Origin: Chlamydiota bacterium
GTDB lineage: Bacteria > Chlamydiota > Chlamydiia > Chlamydiales > JACKPQ01
NCBI GenBank assembly: GCA_021772435.1
Contig: JAJFLZ010000025.1
Span: 1 to 55,501 of the forward strand
Reading direction: 5' to 3'
Length of the DNA stretch: 55,501 bases
Both the position numbers and the translations under genes were made by a program. Positions within the stretch are counted from its first letter, which is position 1. The number at the start of each line of letters is the position of its first letter. Shown here piece after piece: positions 43,136-52,121 of the stretch. The notes below the pieces were generated by a model. That model was not told the DNA's origin. It was given only the letters and a program-made list of their open reading frames with translations, and did not search any database.

Positions 43136-44710
43136 TTAACTCAAGGTACTTAGGGATTTGCCTTCAGCTGATAGCAGTTCACCCTTCCATGATCCAATGT
43201 TTCTGTCTTTAGAAGAGAAGTTAAGACCAATGAGAGCCACCTCTTTGCTACGTTGTAAGTATTTTTCAAAATATTTGGTTTGCTTGATTTGGCCTAAAGC
43301 TTCGTCAGCGTTATGGTCTAACTTGCATTCAAGTACGTAAGTGGTAGCGGGTGTTTCAATTTCTAAGTCAATTCGGCCCAAGTTTGTTGAGCATTCTGCA
43401 CTAGCGTTAAAGCCCATGCCCTTCAAAAGAGCGAGCAGCATGCCTTGGTAGGTTGCTTCGCTTGCCTGAATGAATAAATGATAAGGAAAGCTTGCGAAAA
43501 GTGTTTTTATCTTTTCAAAGAAAGTTGTGAGTTGGTTGCTCGCCAGAAGCTCTTGGAAATTTGCAGCTTCGGCAAGGCTAACCTCTGCAAAGCATTTAGC
43601 TAAGGACTCCATGAAGGCTTGTGTAACCTCTTTATTTGGCAAGCCTAGGCGGTAGAGGCCACTTGTTGTGTAGTCTTGGACTGTCAAATAGCCAGTTTGA
43701 AACATCAAGGCTGTTAAGTCTACTTGATCGAAACTGCTAATATCTAAAAGAGCATTTTCCGACGCAGTAGCACCGCTTAGAGGGACTAGGTTTTGAGGAT
43801 ATTTATGCACTTGATCAATAAGAAAAGAAGGAGTACCTGTTCTGTACCAATAGCTTTTTGGCTCTCCAATGCTCATATAGTTTAAAGTGGAGAATGGGTT
43901 GTATACTGAGGCTGGATCTTTCGAAAACCTATAGCCGTTATACCATAAGCGTAGTTCATTGGTAATTTCATCTTCTGATAATTTGCGTTTATCTGCTAGT
44001 TGTTGAATGTGCTTTTCAAAATATCTTTTGACTTCATCTTCTGTGTAGCCAAGCATGCACGCATATCCCTTATTCATGGTGATATCAGTTAGGTAATTAG
44101 GTCCTGAAAATAATGAAACCTGAGAAAATTTGCTTACACCAGTAATGAAAGTAAAATGAATATAGTCGTCTGAGCTTTTTAATGTGGCATAGAATTCTTT
44201 CAGCAAGTCTCGATTTTGTTCTGCGACTGGTAAATTATCTAGGTTATTAATAATTGGATGATCATATTCATCTACAAGAACGACGAGTCTAGCATCTTTT
44301 GTTAGCCCCTTTATGAGGCTTCCTAGCAAAGACTGCATAGACACTCCCTGAATCGAGAAACCGCAAGACTTAGCCTTATTTATCAATGATTCTTTAAGGC
44401 CTGCTTCAAATAGCTCAGGGTTTCTGTTGGATATTCGCGAGAAATCAATTCGTAGAATAGGGTAAGGCTGCCAATCATAATCTGTTTGATAAATTTGACA
44501 GGTTTTAAAAAGTTCTTTATTTCCTTGGAAGAGTTCTTTCAATGTGCTAATAAATAAGGACTTGCCGAACCTTCTAGGGCGCGAAAGAAAGTAGTGAGGG
44601 GAGTCTCCATCAATTAATTTTTTAATATAGCTAGTTTTATCAACATAAATATATTCGTTCTTAGCGAGGATTTTTTCAATAGATTGGATGCCTATGGGCA
44701 ATTTTTTCAT
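43136..44710 (-). CDS. AAA-ATPase-like protein with PD-(D/E)XK nuclease superfamily C-terminus (DUF1703 type)
   Basis: 524 aa. The N-terminal AAA_ATPase-like part starts PIGIQSIEKILAKNEYIYVD and has a P-loop variant LSRPRRFGKSLFISTLKELF. VVLVDEYDHPIINN is the Walker B. The C-terminal domain holds LGRIDLEIETPATTYVLECK, with the Asp and Glu-x-Lys of the PD-(D/E)XK superfamily. This family is found in many anaerobes and intracellular bacteria, often in multiple copies; its role is unknown. Single gene between kdsB and the suf operon. No clear repeats are seen at its start, unlike the two AAA genes at 0.2 and 32 kb. Confidence 0.9.
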   Translation of the reverse strand: MKKLPIGIQSIEKILAKNEYIYVDKTSYIKKLIDGDSPHYFLSRPRRFGKSLFISTLKELFQGNKELFKTCQIYQTDYDWQPYPILRIDFSRISNRNPELFEAGLKESLINKAKSCGFSIQGVSMQSLLGSLIKGLTKDARLVVLVDEYDHPIINNLDNLPVAEQNRDLLKEFYATLKSSDDYIHFTFITGVSKFSQVSLFSGPNYLTDITMNKGYACMLGYTEDEVKRYFEKHIQQLADKRKLSEDEITNELRLWYNGYRFSKDPASVYNPFSTLNYMSIGEPKSYWYRTGTPSFLIDQVHKYPQNLVPLSGATASENALLDISSFDQVDLTALMFQTGYLTVQDYTTSGLYRLGLPNKEVTQAFMESLAKCFAEVSLAEAANFQELLASNQLTTFFEKIKTLFASFPYHLFIQASEATYQGMLLALLKGMGFNASAECSTNLGRIDLEIETPATTYVLECKLDHNADEALGQIKQTKYFEKYLQRSKEVALIGLNFSSKDRNIGSWKGELLSAEGKSLSTLS

Positions 44711-44825
44711 TTTTATTGAGACTCTATGGTTGATGCATCAAGCGAACTTAAGATCATTTTAGCAAAGATTTTAATAAATCCCAAGCCAAGAACAAGGCTT
44801 TATCTTTGCAATGTTCGTTCTAGCG

Positions 44826-44855
44826 TTGACACCGGGAGCCTTGACGGGGTAAAAT
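44826..44855 (+). promoter_or_regulatory. Candidate promoter of the suf operon
   Basis: Consensus TTGACA (44826-44831), an 18-bp spacer, and TAAAAT (44850-44855). Initiation would be near 44862, at the sufB ATG (44863). No other strong -10 lies further upstream, and no ribosome-binding site lies before the ATG. Confidence 0.6.
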
Positions 44856-44862
44856 AGGCGCC

Positions 44863-46302
44863 ATGTCAACACAAGATTTACTAGATGAGCGTAGCGAATA
44901 TAAAGCTGGTTTTGTCACACCTATTGAGTCAGAAAAATTTGAAAAAGGGCTATCTGAAGACGTTGTTCGCGCTATTTCAGCTAAAAAGAATGAGCCAGCA
45001 TTTTTGCTTGAGTTTCGCCTAAAAGCTTATCGCAAGTGGCTGACGATGAAAGAGCCAAAATGGCCTAATGTCAATTATCCTGAAATTGATTTTCAAAATA
45101 TTCGTTATTACTCTGAGCCGAAAAAAAAACAAGAGCTCTCTAGCTTAGATGAGGTCGACCCCGAACTTTTGCGCACGTTTGAAAAACTGGGTATTCCTCT
45201 CGATGAGCAAAAGCGCCTGGCGAATGTCGCTGTCGATGTTGTGTTTGATTCGGTGTCTCTTGGCACGACGTTTAGAAAAACGCTGGAAGAGGCTGGCGTT
45301 GTCCTGTGTTCGATTTCAGAGGCCGTGCAAAAGTATCCTGAGCTGGTGGAAAAATACATGGGTTCTGTGGTGCCAATTGGCGATAACTTTTACGCGGCGC
45401 TTAACTCCGCTGTCTTTTCTGATGGATCGTTTGTCTACGTCCCAGAAGGTGTGCGCTGCCCAATTGAACTCTCGACCTATTTTCGCATTAATGAGCGGGA
45501 AACGGGGCAGTTTGAGCGCACGTTAATCATTGCAGAGGAAGGCTCGTATGTGAGCTACTTGGAAGGGTGCACAGCCCCTGCTTTTGATACAAATCAGCTG
45601 CACGCTGCAGTCGTTGAGCTCGTTGCCAAAAAAGATTCTGAAATCAAATATTCCACAGTGCAAAACTGGTATGCAGGCGATCCCAAAACAGGGAAGGGCG
45701 GCATCTACAATTTTGTGACAAAGCGTGGTTTATGCCAAGGCGATCATTCTAAAATCTGCTGGACGCAGGTGGAAGCTGGCGCTGCGATCACATGGAAATA
45801 CCCAAGCTGCATCCTCAAGGGGGACAATTCGATTGGCGAGTTTTATTCTGTAGCGTTGACTAACGGTTACATGCAAGCGGATACCGGCACGAAAATGATC
45901 CATGTGGGAAAAAATACGCGCTCGACGATCATCAGTAAAGGCATCTCGGCTGATCAATCGCACAATTCTTATCGGGGCCTGGTCTACGTTGGATCTAAAG
46001 CTAAGGGCGCTCGCAATTACACGCAGTGCGATTCGATGCTGGTTAAAAATGACTGCTCAGCTAACACCTTTCCCTACATCGAAGTGCAGCACCCATCAGC
46101 TGAAATTGAACACGAAGCATCGACTTCGAAGATGAACGAAGATCAACTTTTTTATCTGCAATCGCGCGGACTATCTCGTGAAGATGCGATCAACATGGTG
46201 GTTAGTGGCTTTTGCAAAGATGTATTAAGTGAGCTGCCGCTTGAATTTGCCGTAGAGGCGCAAAAACTTTTAACCCTGAAACTAGAAGGATCGGTGGGAT
46301 AA
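44863..46302 (+). CDS. sufB: Fe-S cluster assembly scaffold SufB
   Basis: 479 aa, usual length. SufBC2D scaffold subunit. The N-terminus [20 protein letters not shown] fixes the start. Later: [80 protein letters not shown] and [20 protein letters not shown]. The conserved Cys in EGCTAP and SCIL are present. It overlaps sufC by 1 bp. Confidence 0.97.
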   Translation: MSTQDLLDERSEYKAGFVTPIESEKFEKGLSEDVVRAISAKKNEPAFLLEFRLKAYRKWLTMKEPKWPNVNYPEIDFQNIRYYSEPKKKQELSSLDEVDPELLRTFEKLGIPLDEQKRLANVAVDVVFDSVSLGTTFRKTLEEAGVVLCSISEAVQKYPELVEKYMGSVVPIGDNFYAALNSAVFSDGSFVYVPEGVRCPIELSTYFRINERETGQFERTLIIAEEGSYVSYLEGCTAPAFDTNQLHAAVVELVAKKDSEIKYSTVQNWYAGDPKTGKGGIYNFVTKRGLCQGDHSKICWTQVEAGAAITWKYPSCILKGDNSIGEFYSVALTNGYMQADTGTKMIHVGKNTRSTIISKGISADQSHNSYRGLVYVGSKAKGARNYTQCDSMLVKNDCSANTFPYIEVQHPSAEIEHEASTSKMNEDQLFYLQSRGLSREDAINMVVSGFCKDVLSELPLEFAVEAQKLLTLKLEGSVG

Positions 46303-47024
46303 TGCTAAAAATCGAAAATTTACATGCCGACGTGGAAGGGCAAAAGATCTTGAAAGGTCTCAATCTGGACGTCAAGCCAGGTGAAATCCATGCGCTCATG
46401 GGACCCAATGGCGCGGGGAAATCGACCTTAGCAAAGGTGCTAGCTGGCCACCCAGCCTACGAGGTGACAAGTGGCGTCATGCAGTTTTTGGATCAAGACA
46501 TTTTAGAGATGGAACCAGAAGAACGCGCGCATTTGGGCCTATTCATGAGCTTTCAGTATCCACTTGAGATTGCAGGCGTATCCAACTTTCAATTCCTCTT
46601 TCACGCCTATAACGCCGGCAGGGAAAATCCCGTCTCAGAAGAGGTGTTTACAGACATCGTTCAAAAATGCGCTGAGCAGATGCAAATCAAACCCACATTT
46701 TTAGAGCGCGATCTTAACAGCGGCTTTTCTGGAGGCGAGAAAAAGCGCAACGAAATCTTACAACTAGCTGTTTTAGATCCCAAATTAGCTATCTTGGATG
46801 AGACCGATTCAGGACTCGATATCGATGCGATGCGTATTGTTGCTGATGGCGTAAAAAACTGGATGCAGCCGGATAAATCCCTTATTTTAATCACGCACTA
46901 CCAGCGTCTTTTGGATTACATTAAACCCGATCATGTGCACGTAGTTCAAGATGGGCAAATTGTGCGATCTAGCGGACCTGAACTTGCACTCGAGCTAGAA
47001 AAACAAGGGTACGGCGCGCTGTGA
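46302..47024 (+). CDS. sufC: Fe-S cluster assembly ATPase SufC
   Basis: 240 aa. ABC-type ATPase of the SufBCD complex. Walker A GPNGAGKSTL, signature SGFSGGEKKRNEILQL, Walker B KLAILDETDSGLDIDAMR, switch His in LITHYQRLL. The GEKKRNE form of the signature is SufC-specific. It overlaps sufD by 4 bp (GTGA). Confidence 0.97.
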   Translation: MLKIENLHADVEGQKILKGLNLDVKPGEIHALMGPNGAGKSTLAKVLAGHPAYEVTSGVMQFLDQDILEMEPEERAHLGLFMSFQYPLEIAGVSNFQFLFHAYNAGRENPVSEEVFTDIVQKCAEQMQIKPTFLERDLNSGFSGGEKKRNEILQLAVLDPKLAILDETDSGLDIDAMRIVADGVKNWMQPDKSLILITHYQRLLDYIKPDHVHVVQDGQIVRSSGPELALELEKQGYGAL

Positions 47025-48154
47025 CGACATTTGATACGCTTTACCAGATGTTGGATAAGCCGCAAGATGCGCTTGCTGAGTATCGAAAAGAGGCTTGGCA
47101 GGCGCTGCAATTGCCAATTGCCCGCAAAGAGCCGTTTAAATATGCCGATCTATCCAAGCTTTGGGATTTGCCCTTAAGCGCTTTGCCACCGAAGGAAGCT
47201 GCTATCGAAGAAAATACCATCGTGTTTTCCAATGGGCATTTTGTGGGGAGCAAACTGCCAGATGATATCGTTGTCCTACCCTTAAGCGCGGCGCTCAAAA
47301 CGTATGGCGCGTTTTTAAAACGGCGGATGCAAACAGAGCGGGACCCTTTTGCGCAAATTTCACGTAGTTTTATGACCGAGGGTGTGTTTATTTATGTGCC
47401 GCCAGCTGTTAACTTGCAGCAATCTATTCGCGTTGTGCATAAAAATGACAAAGGTGCCATTGCGTGTCCGCAGATTTTTTTACGTGTCGGAAAACAAGGC
47501 GCATGCAAGTTGCAGATCGAGGGGAGTCATTACTTCACATCGAGCACTCTTGATATTGCACTCGATGAGGGCGCGCAGGCTAAAGTCATGCAAAGAACCT
47601 CTGGTGGATACCAGTTTGATTGCACGCGAGCAAGTCTGCAGAAGGATAGCACGCTTCTAACGTATTATTTGAGCGATGGCGTGTGCTCTCGCTGCGATAT
47701 TCGTGCCGAGTTGCTAGGTACAAATGCTTCAGCTACGCTTAAGGGCTTAAGCAGGTTAACAGGCGAGCAACAAGCGCATCAACATCTGCATGTGCAGCAC
47801 GTTGCTGAAAACACACACTCCAATCAACACTTCAAAACCATTCTCAAAGACAATGCTAAATCGAGTTTTGAAGGCAAAATTTATGTGGAAAAAGAAGCGC
47901 AGCAGACACTCGCTTACCAGCTCAACAACAACTTGCTTTTCGGAGAGACGGCCATTGCTAACTCCAAACCCAATCTCGAAATTTTTGCTGACGATGTGAA
48001 AGCCTCGCACGGTACGACTATGACACGCCTAAATGAAGATGAACTTTTTTACCTCAAGAGTAGGGGCCTTTCGTCTGATCAAGCGCAGGCGATGCTCGAA
48101 AAAGGCTTTGTCGAAGAAATTTTGCAAGAGGCAAACGATGTCTTCGGCGATTGA
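47021..48154 (+). CDS. sufD: Fe-S cluster assembly protein SufD
   Basis: 377 aa from GTG 47021. SufB paralogue in SufBC2D. Motifs: KEPFKYADLSKLWDLPL at the N-terminus, the beta-helix core (VAENTHSNQHFKTILKDNAK, SSFEGKIYVEKEAQQT), and C-terminal KASHGTTMTRLNEDELFYLK with the conserved His. It overlaps sufS by 17 bp. Confidence 0.95.
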   Translation: MTTFDTLYQMLDKPQDALAEYRKEAWQALQLPIARKEPFKYADLSKLWDLPLSALPPKEAAIEENTIVFSNGHFVGSKLPDDIVVLPLSAALKTYGAFLKRRMQTERDPFAQISRSFMTEGVFIYVPPAVNLQQSIRVVHKNDKGAIACPQIFLRVGKQGACKLQIEGSHYFTSSTLDIALDEGAQAKVMQRTSGGYQFDCTRASLQKDSTLLTYYLSDGVCSRCDIRAELLGTNASATLKGLSRLTGEQQAHQHLHVQHVAENTHSNQHFKTILKDNAKSSFEGKIYVEKEAQQTLAYQLNNNLLFGETAIANSKPNLEIFADDVKASHGTTMTRLNEDELFYLKSRGLSSDQAQAMLEKGFVEEILQEANDVFGD

Positions 48155-49316
48155 AACATCTGTACGGGCTGATTTTCCTCTTTTTGAATCTGATATTGTC
48201 TATCTCGATTCTGCAGCTACTGCCCTAAAACCAAAAGCTGTCATCGATGCGATTTCCGATTATTATCAAAAGCCAGGAACAGTCCACCGCGCGCTTTATG
48301 AGCTATCTAGCCAAGCATCGACTCAGTACGAGCTGGCGCGTGAAAAAGTACAAAAGTTTTTAGGTGCAAAGCGCAAGGCAGAAATTATCTTTACGCGCGG
48401 TACAACCGATAGCATCAATCTGATTTCAAATACTTTCCCTCTTAGCAAAGGCGATGAAATCTACATCAGCGCCATGGAGCATCATTCCAATATCGTGCCG
48501 TGGCAGATGCGAGCGCAAAAAACTGGCGCTGTTTTAAAAATCATTCCTGTGACAAAAGATGGCGATCTCGATCTTTCGAATGTTGTTTTCACTGAAAAGA
48601 CAAAGCTAATCAGCATCGCGCATATGACCAACGTTACGGGGACGATTTATCCGATCCAGCAGGTGATTGAGATGGCCCATGCTGTGGGAGCTAAAGTATT
48701 TGTCGATGGAGCGCAAGCAGCGCCACATTTGCAAATCGATGTGCAAAAATTGGATGTGGATTTTTACGCTTTTTCCGCGCACAAACTCTATGGACCGACG
48801 GGAATTGGAATCTTATATGGCAAATACGATCTGCTAGAGGCTCTGCCGCCCTATCAAGGTGGATCAGATATGATCGATGAGGTGTCACTAGAGCATTTTA
48901 CCTATCAGAAACCGCCACTGAAATTTGAAGCGGGCACGCCATCTATTGCGCAGGTCATGGGTTTGGGTGCTGCGATTGATTATCTTGAAGGGCACCGTCA
49001 TCCAGATCACGAAAAAACATTGCTCGATTATGCGCTAGCAAAGCTCCAAGCAATTCCTGGATTGCGCGTGCTCGGGAATCCTCAAGACAGAGGACCTCTG
49101 GTGACATTTGTAATCGATGGGGCACATCCAGCTGACCTTGGTACACTGCTCGATTTAAAGGGCGTTTGTGTGCGTACAGGGCATCTTTGCTCGCAGCCGA
49201 CAATGCAACACTTTGGCATCACAGTCGCAACACGTATTTCACTTGGTCTATACAATATGCAAGCCGACATCGATACTTTTATCAAAGCACTTGATTCTGT
49301 TCTAAAACAAATTTAG
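48138..49316 (+). CDS. sufS: Cysteine desulfurase SufS
   Basis: 392 aa from ATG 48138, inside the end of sufD. PLP enzyme supplying sulfur. Motifs: DIVYLDSAATALKPKAVIDA, IFTRGTTDSINLI, SAMEHHSNIVPWQ, FVDGAQAAPH, FSAHKLYGPTGIGILYG with PLP-Lys216, and VCVRTGHLCSQP with active Cys351. No sufE/sufU lies next to it. Last gene of the operon. Confidence 0.96.
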   Translation: MSSAIETSVRADFPLFESDIVYLDSAATALKPKAVIDAISDYYQKPGTVHRALYELSSQASTQYELAREKVQKFLGAKRKAEIIFTRGTTDSINLISNTFPLSKGDEIYISAMEHHSNIVPWQMRAQKTGAVLKIIPVTKDGDLDLSNVVFTEKTKLISIAHMTNVTGTIYPIQQVIEMAHAVGAKVFVDGAQAAPHLQIDVQKLDVDFYAFSAHKLYGPTGIGILYGKYDLLEALPPYQGGSDMIDEVSLEHFTYQKPPLKFEAGTPSIAQVMGLGAAIDYLEGHRHPDHEKTLLDYALAKLQAIPGLRVLGNPQDRGPLVTFVIDGAHPADLGTLLDLKGVCVRTGHLCSQPTMQHFGITVATRISLGLYNMQADIDTFIKALDSVLKQI

Positions 49317-49318
49317 GC

Positions 49319-49346
49319 AAAAAAAAGACCCGCAAAAAAGCGGGCC
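49319..49346 (-). terminator. Rho-independent terminator of the porin at 49372 (possibly bidirectional)
   Basis: CCCGC/GCGGG stem (49329-49333 and 49340-49344) with A6 loop. On the minus strand the stem is followed by eight T (49319-49326 read in reverse), a strong terminator for the porin gene. On the + strand only TATTT follows, so it may also slow sufBCDS transcription. Confidence 0.8.
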
Positions 49347-49371
49347 TATTTAAGCAGTGGATAGCTCGTGG

Positions 49372-50562
49372 TTAGAAGTCGAAGCGGAATTTGAGCGTCA
49401 AACCTTGCATGGTTAGATCGCCGTTATCACGCTGTGGCTGACCTTGAACAATCAGGCGGTTCATACCCCACCAGACTTGCTCTTCCCAACCAGCATCGAT
49501 TCCGAAGTGGTAATCGTCGTTGCTAAACCACATCTCCCAACGCAAGCCGATTGCAAGTTCAAGAACTGGCAGTACAGTGTGGAAGTTGTTTTCTGTGTTT
49601 AGCAAAGTGGTTGTTGTGTCAGTTGCTTGAGTAAACAATGTGTCTTTTCGGTCGATGTCAAATCCGCTCCAAAGGGCAGAGATTGCAAAGTTACCATATA
49701 GGCTCCAGCTTTTGTTAAAGTGCCAAGCTGTATCCATACCTGTGCGGACACCAAAACCCCAGTAGTCGAAGTCTTGTTTCATCGTATCGCGAGAGACAAG
49801 GTTGTCTGCAGCGTCACGAACTTCAGCACGTGATGTATAGTCTTGATCTTGCCATGTGCCTTTGAAACCGTAGTGTGGCCTTAATGTTAGGTACTGGCTG
49901 ACAAAGAAGTTACGACCAAGCTCTAGATCGATGACGCTAAAGTCAAAGTCCCAGTTAGCTGATGCTCTTTGTGGTGGTGCAATTGTTCTCCAAAGCCATG
50001 CCATGGAGTTAGATCTAACTGAATCATTAGCAGAAGATGTGAGCCATGTGTATTCAGCAAAGACATCCCAGCCGTCGTGCCCAAGGTTTAAACCTAGACC
50101 GACTTTAAAGCCAGGTTCGATGCCAAAATCAGGTTCGCGAAGCGACCCTTGACTCGATGGATTAAATGCACCTGTCATGGCGTACTCTAGGCCTTCTTCA
50201 CGCGGCGTCCATAAAATGAAGTCTGCTGTGATGAAGACATCTGCACCCATACAGACTCTAGGACCTGCATTTGGTGTGATGATGCGTGCTGGCCCTTTAT
50301 TTTCGCAGCAAGAATCGATGATTCCAGCAGGCGGTGGGCAGCAAGGCTTTTTAGGTGGTGGGCAAGGAGCCGGAGGGGGAGGAGGGCATGGAGGTGGCGG
50401 TGGTTTGCACTCAGGCTCTGGAGCCGGTGCCGGACATTGTCTTTGTGGTGGCGGTGGTCGGTTGCATTCAGGTTCGCCGCAACTAGCAGCACTCAGTACT
50501 GTTGTCATACAGCCGCAAAAGATTGCAACTGCTGGCAAAAGTTTCTTCAGGTTTATTTTCAT
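49372..50562 (-). CDS. MOMP-like / Lpg1974-family porin with Pro-Cys-rich N-terminal region
   Basis: 396 aa. Signal peptide MKINLKKLLPAVAIFCGCMT plus a few residues to about Ala26. Residues about 28-80 are a Pro/Cys-rich spacer (runs such as PPPPPCPPPPPAPCPPP). Then the barrel: ADVFITADFILWTPREEGLE, DVFAEYTWL, ELGRNFFVSQYLTLRPHYGF, FGVRTGMDTAWHFNKSWSL and the end GDLTMQGLTLKFRFDF with terminal Phe. About 12 Cys, most in the spacer, would allow disulfide links. Preceded by GGGAG. Closest in the window to the porin at 53727. Confidence 0.87.
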   Translation of the reverse strand: MKINLKKLLPAVAIFCGCMTTVLSAASCGEPECNRPPPPQRQCPAPAPEPECKPPPPPCPPPPPAPCPPPKKPCCPPPAGIIDSCCENKGPARIITPNAGPRVCMGADVFITADFILWTPREEGLEYAMTGAFNPSSQGSLREPDFGIEPGFKVGLGLNLGHDGWDVFAEYTWLTSSANDSVRSNSMAWLWRTIAPPQRASANWDFDFSVIDLELGRNFFVSQYLTLRPHYGFKGTWQDQDYTSRAEVRDAADNLVSRDTMKQDFDYWGFGVRTGMDTAWHFNKSWSLYGNFAISALWSGFDIDRKDTLFTQATDTTTTLLNTENNFHTVLPVLELAIGLRWEMWFSNDDYHFGIDAGWEEQVWWGMNRLIVQGQPQRDNGDLTMQGLTLKFRFDF

Positions 50563-50737
50563 TTTCTTGTCTCCCTTCCTTGGTTCTTTGAGAGAAATTT
50601 TCGATCGAGGCTGCTAATTAACACCTCGTTTTATATTTAGCTCACATTAACGCAAATTTATATTTTATCACAACTAGGATCCAACAAATCTTTCTTCAAG
50701 AGGAAAAAACTGAATATGGCTCAGTCATTTTGAATAT

Positions 50738-50767
50738 AAAAAAACCTGGGTGGTAAACCACCCAGGT
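50738..50767 (-). terminator. Rho-independent terminator of the porin at 50799
   Basis: A 10-bp perfect stem (ACCTGGGTGG/CCACCCAGGT at 50744-50753 and 50758-50767) with loop TAAA; a T-run follows in the minus direction. The stem is identical to that of the terminator at 52059-52090, showing the duplication included the 3' flank. Confidence 0.88.
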
Positions 50768-50798
50768 GAACGTATTATCAGGTTGCATCTACTTTCGA

Positions 50799-51935
50799 TT
50801 AGAAATCGAAGCGAACGCCAAGAGTTAGACCCATGAAGAATAAATCTCCGTGAGCTGCCTCTTCTGAAAGTTTGAAATACTGATTTTGGTCTGGCCAGTA
50901 TTGCATTTCCCAACCGGCGTTGAAGCCTAGGTGGTAACTGTCGTCACTGAACCAAATATCACCTTGCAAACCTAAAACAATTTCGAAAACTTCTTTTAAG
51001 CTGTAGAAACTGTTGTTGTAGTTGTTTTGCTGAGTGAGTACACCCGCAGTTGTGACTCTTTCTCTTCGTGTGACGTCAAATTCACCCCAGATAGCTGAAA
51101 GAGCAAAGTCTCCAAAGATACCAAAGTACTTGTTGAAGTACCAAACGGTATCAAGACCAGTTCTTAGACCAGCAGCCCAATAGTCTTGGTCAATTGTTTG
51201 TCTGACGAAGCTAGTTGGATCGACGAAGCCGAAGTTGGTTGTAGAGAAGTCGTTATTCATCCAGGCGCCTTTTAGGCCAACGTGTGGACGAAGGGTAAGG
51301 TAGCGACTAATGAAATAGTTGCGTCCTAGCTCAAGGTCTACAACGTTGAAGTTAAGATCCCAGGCAGCGCGGATGCTACTATCTGGTGATGTGCTGACTT
51401 GTCCAGTCGGCCATAATGGTAGAAGCGTTTGCGCTGTGTTGCTAACTCTGTCTGATGCGCTTGGTCTCAAGTAAGTGTACTCAGCAAAAATATCCCAGCA
51501 GTCATGAGGGAGATTGTAGCCAAGACCGACTTTAAAGCCTGGATCCCATCCAAAGTCTGGATGACGAACAGATCCAGTGCCTGGGTTTGCTGGGGCAATA
51601 GCTCCGCCAAATCCTGTTGTAGCGTAAGCTAGACCATCCATGCCAGATCTCCAGTAAATGAAGTCCACAGTGACGAATAAATCAGTACCGCATGCAACTC
51701 TAGGGCCTGCACAGGGAGTGATTTCTTTATAATCGCAGCCAGCAAATACGCGTGTTCTATCTAGAACTTCGTTGCACGGCTCGCATGGTTTGCATGGGTC
51801 TGGCTTTTTTGCTGGTGGACAACTGTTTGGTTGACAGTTGTTCCCGCCGTATTGTGTTGCGGCAAGCAATAGACTACTGGAAAGACAGCAAGCCAATCCT
51901 GTCAGTAGCCAATGTTTTGTTAGTTTAGGTTTCAT
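50799..51935 (-). CDS. MOMP-like porin, tandem copy A, Cys-rich N-terminus
   Basis: 378 aa. Signal peptide ends near LLLAA (about 26). Mature N-terminus is Cys-rich (NNCQPNSCPPAKKPDPCKPC, then NEVLDRTRVFAGCDYKEIT). Barrel blocks: TDLFVTVDFIYWRSGMDGLA, CWDIFAEYTYLRPSASDRVS, ELGRNYFISRYLTLRPHVGL, and the end FFMGLTLGVRFDF. The C-terminal part (from WYFNKYFGIFGDF on) is almost identical to the porin at 52122; the middle, including the residues between DRVSNTAQTL and AWDLNFN, is not. That pattern suggests surface loops diverge while the barrel is kept. Confidence 0.9.
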   Translation of the reverse strand: MKPKLTKHWLLTGLACCLSSSLLLAATQYGGNNCQPNSCPPAKKPDPCKPCEPCNEVLDRTRVFAGCDYKEITPCAGPRVACGTDLFVTVDFIYWRSGMDGLAYATTGFGGAIAPANPGTGSVRHPDFGWDPGFKVGLGYNLPHDCWDIFAEYTYLRPSASDRVSNTAQTLLPLWPTGQVSTSPDSSIRAAWDLNFNVVDLELGRNYFISRYLTLRPHVGLKGAWMNNDFSTTNFGFVDPTSFVRQTIDQDYWAAGLRTGLDTVWYFNKYFGIFGDFALSAIWGEFDVTRRERVTTAGVLTQQNNYNNSFYSLKEVFEIVLGLQGDIWFSDDSYHLGFNAGWEMQYWPDQNQYFKLSEEAAHGDLFFMGLTLGVRFDF

Positions 51936-52058
51936 CTTTTCTCCTTAGTTCCGAAACATGAATTCTTAAGAGAGCACTTGCGTTATCTCTTTTTTTGGTA
52001 AAATTCAACTTAACGTAAAATTCTATTTTATTACAACTACGGATCTACTAACCTGAAC

Positions 52059-52090
52059 AAAAAAAAACCTGGGTGGCAAGCCACCCAGGT
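52059..52090 (-). terminator. Rho-independent terminator of the porin at 52122
   Basis: The same ACCTGGGTGG/CCACCCAGGT stem (52067-52076 and 52081-52090) with loop CAAG; eight or more T follow in the minus direction. Confidence 0.88.
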
Positions 52091-52121
52091 GAACACAATT
52101 TACGAGATACGTTTGTTTCGA

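Noticed and set aside
50177..50617. A 146-codon + strand frame rich in Gly
   Set aside because: It is the antisense of the Pro/Cys-rich spacer of the porin at 49372; its Gly runs mirror the Pro codons.
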